Shown here: piece after piece, positions 44,279 to 53,446 of the stretch
Position numbering within the stretch: position 1 is the first letter of the stretch
Layout: each line of letters begins with the position of its first letter
From: Halomonas saccharevitans
Lineage (GTDB): Bacteria > Pseudomonadota > Gammaproteobacteria > Pseudomonadales > Halomonadaceae
Assembly: GCF_900116405.1 (NCBI RefSeq)
Contig: NZ_FPAQ01000009.1
Span: 1-64,000 of the forward strand
Length of the DNA stretch: 64,000 nucleotides
Reading direction: 5' to 3'
The notes under the pieces: generated by a model
Database searches by the model: none
What the model was told of the DNA's origin: nothing
The model's input: the letters and a program-made list of their open reading frames with translations, nothing else
Program-made: the position numbers and the translations under genes

Positions 44279-44713
44279 ATGCACCCGACGGCGGATCTGG
44301 AGGCCTTCTGCGCCTTCTTTAATAAGCTAGACAAGACCTGTACAAATCAACTAGACGAGGTATACACTGCAGACGTGAGCTTCACCGACCCGCTGCACCA
44401 TATAGAGGGTATAGAGGCGCTCGAGGGGTACTTCCAGAACCTGTACGACAACGTGACATCGTGTCGTTTCACCTTTCACGAGCGGTCGCAGCAGGAAGAG
44501 ACGGCCTTCGTCACCTGGACCATGCGACTGGAGCACCCCAGGCTCGACGGGGGACGGTGCATCGAGGTCGAGGGCTGCTCGCATCTGCGCTTCGCCCTGG
44601 ACGGCCGGGTGACCAGGCATCGCGACTACTTCGATGCGGGCGCCCTGCTCTACGAGCGCCTGCCTCTGCTGGGCGGCGTGATACGCCGGGTGAAGCGACA
44701 ACTGGGCCAGTGA
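44279..44713 (+). CDS. NTF2-like (SnoaL-type) protein
   Basis: 144 residues, single NTF2-like fold: LEAFCAFFNKLDKT, VYTADVSFTDPLHHIEGIEA and RDYFDAGALLYERLPLLG are typical of the photolyase-linked family. Function is unknown. The codons for residues 14-30 are unusually AT-rich (AAT AAG CTA GAC ... CTA GAC GAG GTA TAC) and contain two CTAGAC...TGTACA/TATACA words, which may be an operator embedded in the coding region. Its first conserved residues lie before and within that stretch, so a later start is unlikely. Confidence 0.85.
   Translation: MHPTADLEAFCAFFNKLDKTCTNQLDEVYTADVSFTDPLHHIEGIEALEGYFQNLYDNVTSCRFTFHERSQQEETAFVTWTMRLEHPRLDGGRCIEVEGCSHLRFALDGRVTRHRDYFDAGALLYERLPLLGGVIRRVKRQLGQ
44327..44366 (+). 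promoter_or_regulatory. Operator-like direct repeat inside the NTF2-like gene
   Basis: CTAGAC-N6-TGTACA (44327-44344) is followed by CTAGAC-N4-TATACA (44351-44366). The two CTAGAC words are 24 bases apart. The stretch is AT-rich within a very GC-rich gene and uses rare codons, which argues for selection on the DNA sequence. It shares words with the divergent promoter at 40365-40396. Confidence 0.5.
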
Positions 44714-44739
44714 CGGTCCACCGACGACGGGGAAAGCGC

Positions 44740-45534
44740 ATGACCAACGCGAGCGACACACAGCGCATCTGGCTGACGGGGGCCACCTCGGGCATCGGCC
44801 GCGCCCTCGCCGAGCGCCTGCTCGATCAGGGGCACCGGGTGGCACTCAGCGCGCGCAGCGAGTCGGCTCTGGCCGAGCTTTGCGAGGGCCATGACAACGC
44901 CCTGCCGCTGCCCCTGGACGTGGCCGATCGCCAGGCCGTCGAGCGAGCCGGTGAGCGCCTGGCCGAGGCCTTCGGCGGCCTGGACCTGGCGATCCTCAAC
45001 GCCGGCACCTGCGAGTACCTGGACGCCGGCGACTTCGAGGTGGATCTCGTCGAGCGCGTCTTCGCCCCCAACTTCTTCGGCGCCGTCTACTGCATCGACG
45101 CGGCCCTGCCGTTGATGCGCCGCGCCCGCTCGGAGGGCGGCCATCCGCTGCTGGCCGCCACCTCCAGCGCCGCGGCCTATCTGCCGCTGCCCCGGGCCGA
45201 GGCCTACGGGGCCTCGAAGGCGGCGCTGAGCCACTTCATGGAGTCGCTGCGCCTGGACCTGGCCGGCGAGGGCATCGGGGTCAGCCTGATCCATCCCGGC
45301 TTCGTGAAGACGCCGCTCACCGACCGCAACGACTTCGACATGCCCATGCGCATCTCCACCGACGCCGCCGCCGAGGCGATCCTCACCGGTCTGGAGCGCC
45401 GCCGCCTGGATATTCACTTCCCGCGCCGCTTCACGCTGCTGGTGCGGCTGATGGGTATCCTGCCCCCCGGCCTGCGCCACCGCCTGGGCCTGCGCATGAC
45501 CCGCCAGGACTCGCCCGCGGAGGCCCGCCGATGA
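44740..45534 (+). CDS. Short-chain dehydrogenase/reductase
   Basis: 264 residues. Start at 44740 with a GGGGAAAG site gives MTNASDTQRIWLTGATSGIG; the longer frame overlaps the NTF2 gene. The GATSGIG cofactor motif, the ILNAGTCEYL segment and the YGASKAALSHFMESLR Tyr/Lys pair are intact; catalytic Ser is in AATSSAAAYL. The C-terminal hydrophobic end (LLVRLMGILPPGL) may associate with the membrane. Substrate is probably a modified lipid or fatty-acid intermediate, judged only from the genes beside it. Overlaps the next gene by ATGA. Confidence 0.88.
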   Translation: MTNASDTQRIWLTGATSGIGRALAERLLDQGHRVALSARSESALAELCEGHDNALPLPLDVADRQAVERAGERLAEAFGGLDLAILNAGTCEYLDAGDFEVDLVERVFAPNFFGAVYCIDAALPLMRRARSEGGHPLLAATSSAAAYLPLPRAEAYGASKAALSHFMESLRLDLAGEGIGVSLIHPGFVKTPLTDRNDFDMPMRISTDAAAEAILTGLERRRLDIHFPRRFTLLVRLMGILPPGLRHRLGLRMTRQDSPAEARR

Positions 45535-46922
45535 ACGCGCCGATCCATGCTCCTCATGACGCCCCCCAACGGAGCGCCGCCCGACGGAGTGCCGCCCAAC
45601 GGGGTGCCGTCCAACGCATCGCCGTGATCGGCAGCGGCATCGGCGGCATGGCGGCCGCCTGGTACCTGTCGAGCCGCCACGAGGTAACGCTCTTCGAGGC
45701 CGAGGACCGCCTCGGTGGCCACACCGCAACGATCGACGTCGCGCTCGACGGCCGAGACTACGCCATCGATACCGGTTTCATCGTCTTCAACGACTGGACC
45801 TACCCGCACTTCCAGCGACTGCTGGCGCGCCTCGGGGTCGCCGCCCAGCCCACCGAGATGAGCTTCTCGGTGCACGAGACGGCCCGCGACTTCGAATACA
45901 ACGGCCACACCCTGGCGAGTCTCTTCGCCCAGCGAGGCAACCTGCTGCGCCCGCGCTTCTACCGGCTGCTGCGCAACATCCTGCGCTTCAACCGCGAGGC
46001 CACCCAGGCGCTGGAGGAGGGGCGGCTGGACCCGGCCATGACGCTGGGCACCTGGCTCGACGCCGGCGGCTACGACGACGATTTCCAGCAGCGCTACCTG
46101 CTGCCCATGGGGGCGGCCATCTGGTCGGCGAGCATCAGCGACCTGCGCGACTTTCCGCTGCTGTTCTTCGTGCGCTTCTTCCGCCATCACGGCCTGCTGT
46201 CGGTCAACGACCGTCCCCAGTGGTACACCCTGATCGGCGGTTCGCGCGCCTACATCCCCGCCCTGACCGCCCCCTACGCCGAGCGCATCCGGCTTTCGAC
46301 CCCGGTGCGCGGCATTCGCCGCCATGCCGACCGGGTCGAGGTGCGAAGCGATGCCGGCGTGGAGTCCTTCGATCAGGTGGTGCTGGCCTGCCACGCCGAC
46401 CAGGCCCTGGAAATGCTCGGCGACGCCAGCGCCGCCGAGCGCGAGATCCTCGGCGCCATGCCCTACCAGGACAACGAGGTGGTACTGCACACCGACACCC
46501 GCCTGCTGCCGCGTCGGCCGCGCGCCTGGGCGAGCTGGAACTACCGGCTCGACGGCCGCGGCGATGACGCTCGCGTCTCGGTCACCTACGACATGAACAT
46601 CCTGCAGCGCATCACGGCCCCACACACCTTCTGCGTGACCCTGAACGACAGCGCCGCCATCGACCCCGCCAAGGTGCTGGGCCGCTTCACCTACGCCCAC
46701 CCCCAGTTCACCCTGGCCGGCCAGGCGGCCCAGGCTCGCCATGGCGAGATCTCGGGCCCCGTTCAGCGCACCCACTACTGCGGCGCATACTGGCGCAACG
46801 GCTTCCACGAGGACGGCGTCTGGAGCGCCCTGCGGGTCGCCCGAGACCTGGGCTGCGACGAACAGGGCCCGGGCGAGCGCCTGGTCAGCCGATCGAAGAC
46901 GGCCGAGGAGAGCGCGGCATGA
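45531..46922 (+). CDS. Flavin-dependent desaturase/amine-oxidase-like protein
   Basis: 463 residues. After a repeat-rich N-terminus the FAD fold is IAVIGSGIGGMAAAWYLSSR with EAEDRLGGHTATID, and the protein ends with the FAD-contacting CGAYWRNGFHEDGVWSAL. This family always travels with DUF1365 and a CFA synthase; in alphaproteobacteria the equivalent genes belong to the singlet-oxygen regulon and are implicated in furan fatty-acid formation (recalled). It likely acts on membrane fatty acids. Tandem 15-bp repeats near the start are listed separately. Confidence 0.88.
   Translation: MNAPIHAPHDAPQRSAARRSAAQRGAVQRIAVIGSGIGGMAAAWYLSSRHEVTLFEAEDRLGGHTATIDVALDGRDYAIDTGFIVFNDWTYPHFQRLLARLGVAAQPTEMSFSVHETARDFEYNGHTLASLFAQRGNLLRPRFYRLLRNILRFNREATQALEEGRLDPAMTLGTWLDAGGYDDDFQQRYLLPMGAAIWSASISDLRDFPLLFFVRFFRHHGLLSVNDRPQWYTLIGGSRAYIPALTAPYAERIRLSTPVRGIRRHADRVEVRSDAGVESFDQVVLACHADQALEMLGDASAAEREILGAMPYQDNEVVLHTDTRLLPRRPRAWASWNYRLDGRGDDARVSVTYDMNILQRITAPHTFCVTLNDSAAIDPAKVLGRFTYAHPQFTLAGQAAQARHGEISGPVQRTHYCGAYWRNGFHEDGVWSALRVARDLGCDEQGPGERLVSRSKTAEESAA
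45567..45616 (+). repeat. 15-bp tandem repeats in the N-terminus of the flavoprotein
   Basis: Three full units (CAACGGAGCGCCGCC, CGACGGAGTGCCGCC, CAACGGGGTGCCGTC) and the start of a fourth encode QRSAA-RRSAA-QRGAV-QR, just before the FAD-binding motif. Period is a multiple of three, so copy changes keep frame. Confidence 0.9.
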
Positions 46923-47698
46923 GGCGAACACCGCGCTCGCGGATCTACCGGGGCAGCCTGCGCCATCGACGCTTCCTGCCCCGCCCCCACGCCTTCAGCT
47001 ATGACCTGTGGATGGCCTGGCTCGACCTGGACGAGATGCCTGAACTGTTCGACGGCGTGCCCGCCTTCAGCGCGCGGCGACCGGCCCTGGCGCGCTTTCG
47101 CCGCCACGACTACCTCGGCCCCCACGACCGCCCGCTGAAGCAGGCCGTGCGCGAGGAGCTCGAGCGCCAGCTCGGCAGCGCCCCGGACGGTCGCATCTGC
47201 GTGCTGACCCAGCTGCGCACCCTGGGACTCGGCTTCAATCCCGTCTCGCTCTACTACGCCTTCGATGCCCGCGGCGAGCTGCGCGCCCTGCTCGGCGAAG
47301 TGAGCAACACGCCCTGGGGCGAGCGCACCCGCTATGCCTGCGCCGTGGAGCCCAGGCGCCATGGCCACACCGCCGAATTCGACAAGGCCATGCACGTGTC
47401 ACCCTTCAACCCCATGAACATGAGCTATCGCTGGCGCTTCGATACGCCCGGCGAGTCGCTGACGATGCACATGGAGAACTGGAAGGAGGGCCAGCGCCAC
47501 TTCGACGCCACTCTGACCCTACAGGGCCGCCCGGCGACCCGCGGCGTGCTGCTCGCCACCCTGGCGCGCCAGCCCTGGATGAGCCTGAAGACGCTGGCCG
47601 GCATCCACTTCGAGGCGCTACGGCTATGGCTGAAGCGCATTCCGGTCCATGACCACCCCGGACAAGACCCCCCTTCCCGTGAGGAGAGCTCGCCGTGA
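46919..47698 (+). CDS. DUF1365 family protein
   Basis: 259 residues. The conserved features of DUF1365 are all here: IYRGSLRHRRFLPRPHAFSY at the start, FRRHDYLGPHDRPLKQ, RTLGLGFNPVSLYYAFD and KAMHVSPFNPMNMSYRWRF. The biochemical role is unknown; genome context ties it to CFA-type lipid modification. Its start overlaps the flavoprotein stop (ATGA) and its stop overlaps cfa (the GTG at 47695). Confidence 0.95.
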   Translation: MRRTPRSRIYRGSLRHRRFLPRPHAFSYDLWMAWLDLDEMPELFDGVPAFSARRPALARFRRHDYLGPHDRPLKQAVREELERQLGSAPDGRICVLTQLRTLGLGFNPVSLYYAFDARGELRALLGEVSNTPWGERTRYACAVEPRRHGHTAEFDKAMHVSPFNPMNMSYRWRFDTPGESLTMHMENWKEGQRHFDATLTLQGRPATRGVLLATLARQPWMSLKTLAGIHFEALRLWLKRIPVHDHPGQDPPSREESSP

Positions 47699-48963
47699 AC
47701 ACGCTTCGCTCCGCCACCGCCCGTCCCCTGACCGCCGAGGGTGATCGCCTGACTCGCTGGCTCAAGCCGCGGGTCATGGCTCAGCTCGACCGCCTGGAGG
47801 GCGGCACCATCATCCTGACCGACGGTCACCAGCGTCATCGCCTGGGCCAGGGCGGCGCGCTGCGCGTGACGCTGGTGGTGCGCCATCACCGCGCCTGGAA
47901 GCGCCTGGCCCTGGGCGGCACCGTAGGCGCCGCCGAGGCCTATATGGACGGCGACTGGGACGCCGACGACCCGGTGGCCCTGGTGCGGCTGTTCGCCGCC
48001 AACCTCGAGCGGGTCAACGGCGAGATGGAGAACGGCACCGCACGGCTCGGCCGCTGGCTGCTGGGCGGGCTCTACCGCCTGCAGCGCAACAGCCTGAGCG
48101 GCTCGAAGCGCAATATCGCCGCCCACTACGATATCGGCAACGCGCTCTTCTCCACCTTCCTCGACCGCGACCACCGCATGTATTCCAGCGCGGTCTTCCC
48201 CCACGCCGAGGCGAGCCTCGAGGAGGCCTCCACCCACAAGCTCGACCTGATGCTCGAGAAGCTCGACGTCCAGGCCCACCACCACCTGCTGGAGATCGGC
48301 ACCGGCTGGGGCGGGCTCGCCATCCACGCGGCCAAGACCCGCGGCTGCCGGGTCACCACCACCACCATCTCCGCGGAGCAGCACGCCTTCACCGCCAAAC
48401 GCATCGAGGAGGAGGGGCTCGGCGATCGCATCACCCTGCTGCAGCAGGACTATCGCAAGCTCGAGGGGCGCTTTGACCGGCTGATCTCGGTGGAGATGAT
48501 CGAGGCGGTGGGCCATCAGTACCTCGGCACCTACCTGGCGACGCTGGATCGCCTGCTTACCGACGACGGCCAGGCGATGCTGCAGGCGATCACCATCCGC
48601 GACCAGCGTTACGAGGAGGCCAAGCGCGAGATGGACTTCATCAAGCGCTACATCTTCCCCGGGGGCTTTTTGCCCTCGCATCGCGCCATCCTCGACGGCG
48701 TGACCCGCCACACCTCGCTCAACCTGACCGACCTGGACGAGATCGGCCTGCACTACGCCCGCACCCTGCGCGAGTGGCGCCACCGCTTCGAGGCGAGCCT
48801 CGAGACCGTGCGCAAGCTCGGCTACGACGAGCGCTTCATTCGCATGTGGCGCTACTACCTCTGCTACTGCGAGGGCGGCTTCATGGAACGCAGCATCGGC
48901 ACCTGCCAGCTGCTGCTGGCCAAGCCCGGCGCCCGGCCGGCACCGCTGACGGGGGACCTGTGA
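47695..48963 (+). CDS. cfa: Cyclopropane-fatty-acyl-phospholipid synthase
   Basis: 422 residues. The SAM-dependent methyltransferase domain starts near residue 190 with LEIGTGWGGLAIHAAKTRG; FDRLISVEMIEAVGHQYLG and the CYCEGGFMERSIGTCQLLL C-terminus are typical of CFA synthases, including the conserved Cys, Glu and bicarbonate-site residues. It adds a methylene (or methyl) group to unsaturated phospholipid acyl chains at the membrane. In this cluster it may make a methyl-branched precursor for further oxidation by the flavoprotein rather than a cyclopropane. GTG starts link it to neighbours. Confidence 0.95.
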   Translation: MNTLRSATARPLTAEGDRLTRWLKPRVMAQLDRLEGGTIILTDGHQRHRLGQGGALRVTLVVRHHRAWKRLALGGTVGAAEAYMDGDWDADDPVALVRLFAANLERVNGEMENGTARLGRWLLGGLYRLQRNSLSGSKRNIAAHYDIGNALFSTFLDRDHRMYSSAVFPHAEASLEEASTHKLDLMLEKLDVQAHHHLLEIGTGWGGLAIHAAKTRGCRVTTTTISAEQHAFTAKRIEEEGLGDRITLLQQDYRKLEGRFDRLISVEMIEAVGHQYLGTYLATLDRLLTDDGQAMLQAITIRDQRYEEAKREMDFIKRYIFPGGFLPSHRAILDGVTRHTSLNLTDLDEIGLHYARTLREWRHRFEASLETVRKLGYDERFIRMWRYYLCYCEGGFMERSIGTCQLLLAKPGARPAPLTGDL

Positions 48964-49490
48964 GACTCAACTTGCCCGAGGGCACCAGCCGGCTGCTGTT
49001 CAACCTGGCCGCCTTCCAGGCAGGCTGGTTCGCCTGCGTGATGGGCGGCTCGCTGGTCGGGCTGCTGGTCGTGGGGCTGATCGTCACGCTGCATCTGGCC
49101 TGGCTGGGTCGCCCCGGGGAGTGGCGCTGGCTGGCGGCATTCGCCGCGCTAGGGCTCATAGTCGACGGCATGCTGGTGCTGGCCGGCGGCTTCGCGTTCC
49201 CCGACGGCACGTTCGCCATCGCCGGCATGCCGCCCTGGCTGTGGCTGCTCTGGCCGCTGTTCGCCACCCTGATTCATCACTCGCTGGCCTGGCTCTGGCA
49301 GCTTCCCTGGCTCGCCATGCTCGGCGGCGCCACCAGCGGCCCGCTCTCCTACTATGCCGGCGCGCGACTCGCCGGCGTCGAGCTGGCCCCCTGGCTGCTG
49401 CCCGTCGAGGCGCTGGCCTGGGCGCTGATCTGCCTGACGCTAAGCCGTCGCCTCGGCCACTCGCTGGCCCTGGGTGAACGACCCCGCTGA
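48960..49490 (+). CDS. DUF2878 membrane protein
   Basis: 176 residues starting with GTG, overlapping the cfa stop (GTGA). Five to six hydrophobic helices. LLFNLAAFQAGWFACVMGGS and ATSGPLSYYAGARLAG are recognisable as DUF2878, an uncharacterised inner-membrane family that closes CFA/DUF1365 clusters in many proteobacteria. Its last 51 bases overlap the 3' end of the GGDEF/EAL gene on the other strand. Confidence 0.88.
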   Translation: MRLNLPEGTSRLLFNLAAFQAGWFACVMGGSLVGLLVVGLIVTLHLAWLGRPGEWRWLAAFAALGLIVDGMLVLAGGFAFPDGTFAIAGMPPWLWLLWPLFATLIHHSLAWLWQLPWLAMLGGATSGPLSYYAGARLAGVELAPWLLPVEALAWALICLTLSRRLGHSLALGERPR

Positions 49491-51308
49491 GGCCTGCGCC
49501 TGCCACTCGGCCTCCAGCCGCGCCGCCGGCTGGGGCCTGGCATAGAAAAATCCCTGCACCTCGGCGCAGCCCTGAGCCAGCAGAAAGTCGCGCTGCGGCT
49601 CGGTCTCCACGCCCTCCGCCACGACCTCAAGTCCCAGCCCTTCGGCCATGGCCAGGACGGCACAGACGATGGCGGCATCGGCGCGATCATCAGGCAGCGC
49701 GCGGATGAAGGCGCGATCGAGCTTTAGCTTGTCCAGCGGCAGGTGCTTGAGGTAGCCCAGCGACGAGTAGCCGGTACCGAAATCATCGATGGCCACGCGA
49801 TGACCCTGGCCGCGCAGCCGCTCCAGCCGCGGAGCGATGTCGCCGGCCCGCTCGTCGAGCAGCACCGATTCGGTCAGCTCCAGCCCCAGCAGACGCGCCG
49901 GCACCCGATGACGGGCGAGCCCGGAGGCGAGCGCCGTCTCCAGGTCGCCCTGGAACAGCTGCATGGCCGAGATATTGATCCACACCACCGCCTCCGGCAG
50001 ACCCTTGCGCTGCCAGTGGGCCAGCTGAGCCAACGCCTGGTCGATCACCCAGTCGCCGAGGGTCGACATCAGGCCGTGGCGCTCGGCCAGCGGGATGAAG
50101 TCGCCGGGCGAGATCATGCCGTCCCGAGGATGACGCCAGCGCAGCAGGGCCTCCAGCCCCACCAGGCGATCGTCCGCCAGCCGGTACTGGGGCTGGTAGT
50201 GCAGCTCCAGCTGACCGCCGACCGCCAGCGCATTGCGCAGGTCGTTGAGCAGGCCCAGCTGCGGACTGGCCTGGACGTCGAGGGCCGGCCGGAAGCGCTG
50301 GCTGTGGTTGCGGCCGTTGCGCTTGGCGCTGAACAGCGCCGATTCCAGCCGCTGGAAGAGCTCGCCGGACTCCCGGCCATCCTCCGGGCAGCGGCAGCTG
50401 CCGATGGTCAGGCCCAGCCGCAGGCTGTGCCGGTCGATCTCGAAGGGCTGACCGAGATGCTCCTGCAGCCCCTTGATCCAGCGATCGTGGTCGTTGTGGG
50501 TGGTGACGCGGATCACCATGAACTCGTCACCGCCCAGTCGCCCGACCACGCCGCCGGCCACGTGCCGAGCCAGCCGCTGCCCGAAGCGCGCGAGCAGTCG
50601 ATCGCCGAGTTCCACCCCGAGGCCGTCGTTGATCTCCTTGAAGCCGTCGATGTCGATCAGCGCCATGTCGAGGCTCTCGCCCGCCCGCAGATGGCGCAGC
50701 CGCGAGGCCAGCAGGTCGTTCAGCCGACGACGGTTGGGCAGGCCGGTCAGCGGATCCTCGAAGCCGATGCGCTGCAGATCGCGCTCACGGGCCTTGTGGA
50801 CGGAGATATCGGTGAACAGGCAGACATGGTGGGTGATGCGGCCCGTTTCGTCCGCGACGACCCGGGCCCGCAGCCATTCGGGATACTCGTCGCCCTGCTT
50901 GCGCCGGCTCCATATTTCCCCTTCCCAGCGGCCGGTGCTGTGCAGAACCTGCCAGTAGTGCTCGTAGAACGCCTTGTCGTGGCGCGGGGCCGACAGGGAA
51001 CTGGCGACGCGGCCGCGCACCTCCTCGAGGGTATAGCCGGTGATGCGGGTGAAGGCCGGGTTGACGGCCTGAATACGGTTGGCGGCATCGGTGATGATGA
51101 CGCCCTCGTCCGAGAGCGAGAGCGCCTCCTCTCCCAGGCGTGAGCGCTGGTGCTCCAGGCGCACCTGGCGCCAGGCATCCAGCAGTCCGAGCGCTACCAG
51201 CACGGCCGCGGCCAGGCGCAGCGGAACGCCGGGCAGCCAGATGCTGGCCGAGAAGGCCGAGAGGGCCATCCAGGCCATCGGTCGGTTGAGGGAGAAGGCT
51301 GGCCACAT
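49440..51308 (-). CDS. PAS-GGDEF-EAL cyclic-di-GMP protein
   Basis: 622 residues from the ATG at 51308; the frame upstream is out of register with any domain. Two N-terminal helices (MAWMALSAFSASIWL and LRLAAAVLVALGLL) anchor it. A PAS domain (LSDEGVIITDAANRIQAVNP) is followed by a GGDEF domain with an intact GGDEF active site (RLGGDEFMVIRV) and an EAL domain with LVGLEALLRWRHP and the catalytic NISAMQLF, DDFGTGYSSL, KLDRAFI elements. It could both make and degrade c-di-GMP; the direction of net activity is not predictable. It converges on the lipid cluster and overlaps its last gene by 51 bases. Confidence 0.95.
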   Translation of the reverse strand: MWPAFSLNRPMAWMALSAFSASIWLPGVPLRLAAAVLVALGLLDAWRQVRLEHQRSRLGEEALSLSDEGVIITDAANRIQAVNPAFTRITGYTLEEVRGRVASSLSAPRHDKAFYEHYWQVLHSTGRWEGEIWSRRKQGDEYPEWLRARVVADETGRITHHVCLFTDISVHKARERDLQRIGFEDPLTGLPNRRRLNDLLASRLRHLRAGESLDMALIDIDGFKEINDGLGVELGDRLLARFGQRLARHVAGGVVGRLGGDEFMVIRVTTHNDHDRWIKGLQEHLGQPFEIDRHSLRLGLTIGSCRCPEDGRESGELFQRLESALFSAKRNGRNHSQRFRPALDVQASPQLGLLNDLRNALAVGGQLELHYQPQYRLADDRLVGLEALLRWRHPRDGMISPGDFIPLAERHGLMSTLGDWVIDQALAQLAHWQRKGLPEAVVWINISAMQLFQGDLETALASGLARHRVPARLLGLELTESVLLDERAGDIAPRLERLRGQGHRVAIDDFGTGYSSLGYLKHLPLDKLKLDRAFIRALPDDRADAAIVCAVLAMAEGLGLEVVAEGVETEPQRDFLLAQGCAEVQGFFYARPQPAARLEAEWQAQASAGSFTQGQRVAEATA

Positions 51309-51637
51309 GGGCTGACGCTCACTTGGTGGATGGAGTGACGCCGCGGCACGCACCGGGGCTGTGAAAGGGTTATCGGCCGTCCTGGCGGGAGCTGAACCCC
51401 TCCTCGACGAGCGATTTTCCCGGGCCGGCGGCGATCGCCACGCGCCTCGTCCGCACGAGCTAGCGCCGCGCGTCTCGCTGCAAGGTCGGCCGCGCGTGGC
51501 AACGCCTCTGGCTCGAGAGCGGCCTGGCGACCCGCTCGGCGTGCATTCATCGAGTGTGGACAGTAGACTAGGCACAGCCGCCCGGCGGCTCCAGGCCGCT
51601 TTCGGCAGACCATGATCCCGACACTCGGAACGATTCA
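51309..51637. other. 329-base gap between the GGDEF/EAL gene and fabA
   Basis: Non-coding region between divergent genes. It should carry promoters for both. A TAGACT -10-like hexamer lies about 70 bases before fabA, with no good -35. I see no FadR- or FabR-type palindrome that I would trust, and no repeat. Confidence 0.5.
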
Positions 51638-52153
51638 GTGACCAAGCAACACTCCTTTGATCGCGAAGAACTGCTGGCCTGCTCGCGCGGCGAGCTGTTC
51701 GGTCCGGGCAATGCGCAATTGCCGGCCCCCAACATGCTGATGCTCGATCGCATCATGCACATCCACGAGGAAGGCGGGGATCACGGCAAGGGCGAGTTGA
51801 TCGCCGAGCTGGATATCCGCCCCGACCTGTGGTTCTTCGACTGCCACTTCCCCGGTGACCCGGTGATGCCCGGCTGTCTGGGCCTGGACGCCATGTGGCA
51901 GCTGGTCGGCTTCTACCTGGGTTGGCTCGGCCACCCCGGTCGCGGCCGCGCCCTGGGCTGCGGCGAGGTCAAGTTCTCCGGCCAGATCCTGCCCGAGGCC
52001 GAGAAAGTCACCTACCGCATCAATATCAAACGCATCATCACCCGGCGTTTGATCCTGGGCATTGCCGACGGCACCGTGTGCGTCGACGGCCGCGACATCT
52101 ATCAGGCCAACGACCTCCGCGTCGGCCTGTTCACCTCCACCGCGAATTTCTGA
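51638..52153 (+). CDS. fabA: 3-hydroxydecanoyl-ACP dehydratase/isomerase
   Basis: 171 residues from a GTG start. FabA dehydrates 3-hydroxydecanoyl-ACP and isomerises trans-2 to cis-3-decenoyl-ACP, the branch point to unsaturated fatty acids. The catalytic His and Asp are in [20 protein letters not shown], and [20 protein letters not shown] is the family start. It is followed by fabB 13 bases later; the FabA-FabB pair is typical of gammaproteobacteria with anaerobic-type unsaturated lipid synthesis. Confidence 0.97.
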   Translation: MTKQHSFDREELLACSRGELFGPGNAQLPAPNMLMLDRIMHIHEEGGDHGKGELIAELDIRPDLWFFDCHFPGDPVMPGCLGLDAMWQLVGFYLGWLGHPGRGRALGCGEVKFSGQILPEAEKVTYRINIKRIITRRLILGIADGTVCVDGRDIYQANDLRVGLFTSTANF

Positions 52154-52166
52154 ACAGGAGGCTCCC

Positions 52167-53384
52167 ATGCGACGAGTGGTAGTCACCGGCCTGGGCATCG
52201 TGTCCTGCCTGGGCAACGACGCACAGCAGGTTCTGGAGGCGCTCAGGAACGGGCGCTCGGGCATTCGCTTCAAGGAAGAGTATGCCGAGCGCGGCTTCCG
52301 CAGCCAGGTAGCCGGCAGCGTCGACATCGACCTGGACGCCCTGATCGACCGCAAGCTGCGCCGCTTCATGGGCGATGCCGCGGCCTACGCCTACGTCTCC
52401 ATGGCTCAGGCCATCGAGGATGCCGGCCTCACGCCGGAACAGGTCTCCAGCGAGCGCACCGGCCTGATCGCCGGCTCCGGCGGCGCATCCAGCGCCAACC
52501 AGGTCGAAGCCGCCGACGTCATGCGTGAGAAGGGCCTGCGCCGCGTGGGTCCCTATCGGGTCACCCGCACCATGGGCAGCACCGTCTCGGCCTGCCTGGC
52601 AACGCCGTTCAAGATCAAGGGCGTCAACTACTCGATCTCCTCGGCCTGCGCTACCTCGGCCCACTGCATCGGCAGTGCCGTCGAGCAGATCCAGCTGGGC
52701 AAGCAGGACGTGGTGTTCGCCGGCGGCGGCGAGGAAGAGCACTGGACCCTGTCCTGCCTCTTCGATGCCATGGGCGCACTGTCGACCCACTACAACGAGA
52801 CGCCGGACAAGGCCTCGCGCCCCTATGACCAGGCCCGCGACGGCTTCGTCATCGCCGGCGGCGGCGGCATGCTGGTGCTCGAGGACCTGGAGCACGCCCG
52901 CGCCCGTGGTGCCAAGATCTACGCCGAGGTCGTCGGCTACGGTGCCACCTCCGACGGCCACGATATGGTCGCCCCGTCCGGCGAGGGCGCGGCGCGCTGC
53001 ATGCGCCAGGCCATGGCCACGGTCGACGGCGACATCGACTACGTCAACACCCACGGCACCTCCACCCCGGTGGGCGATGTCGCGGAGCTGAAGGCGATCC
53101 GCGAGGTGTTCGGCGACCGGACGCCGGCGATGAGCTCGACCAAGTCGCTGACCGGTCACTCGCTGGGCGCCACCGGCGTGCAGGAGGCGATCTACTCGCT
53201 GCTGATGATGGAGAACGACTTCATCACCGCCTCGGCCAACATCGAGCACCTGGACGAGCAGGCGGCCGGCTTCGACATCGTTACCGAGCGCCGCGATGGC
53301 GTGACGGTCGATCGCGTGCTGTCCAACAGCTTCGGCTTCGGCGGCACCAACGCCTGCCTGGTGCTGGAGAAGTTCAAGGACTGA
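52167..53384 (+). CDS. fabB: 3-oxoacyl-ACP synthase I
   Basis: 405 residues. FabB elongates cis-3-decenoyl-ACP. The ATG at 52167 follows an ACAGGAGG site; the longer upstream frame is not conserved. The Cys-His-His triad is in [23 protein letters not shown] and [12 protein letters not shown]; the C-terminus [14 protein letters not shown] is typical. It is cotranscribed with fabA, so cis-unsaturated chains are both made and, via the upstream cfa cluster, perhaps modified in this organism. Confidence 0.97.
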   Translation: MRRVVVTGLGIVSCLGNDAQQVLEALRNGRSGIRFKEEYAERGFRSQVAGSVDIDLDALIDRKLRRFMGDAAAYAYVSMAQAIEDAGLTPEQVSSERTGLIAGSGGASSANQVEAADVMREKGLRRVGPYRVTRTMGSTVSACLATPFKIKGVNYSISSACATSAHCIGSAVEQIQLGKQDVVFAGGGEEEHWTLSCLFDAMGALSTHYNETPDKASRPYDQARDGFVIAGGGGMLVLEDLEHARARGAKIYAEVVGYGATSDGHDMVAPSGEGAARCMRQAMATVDGDIDYVNTHGTSTPVGDVAELKAIREVFGDRTPAMSSTKSLTGHSLGATGVQEAIYSLLMMENDFITASANIEHLDEQAAGFDIVTERRDGVTVDRVLSNSFGFGGTNACLVLEKFKD

Positions 53385-53446
53385 ACTCAGCGACTGATCT
53401 CAGTCACTGATCCAGCGCGACACATCGATCGACGCAAGAACGCAAG

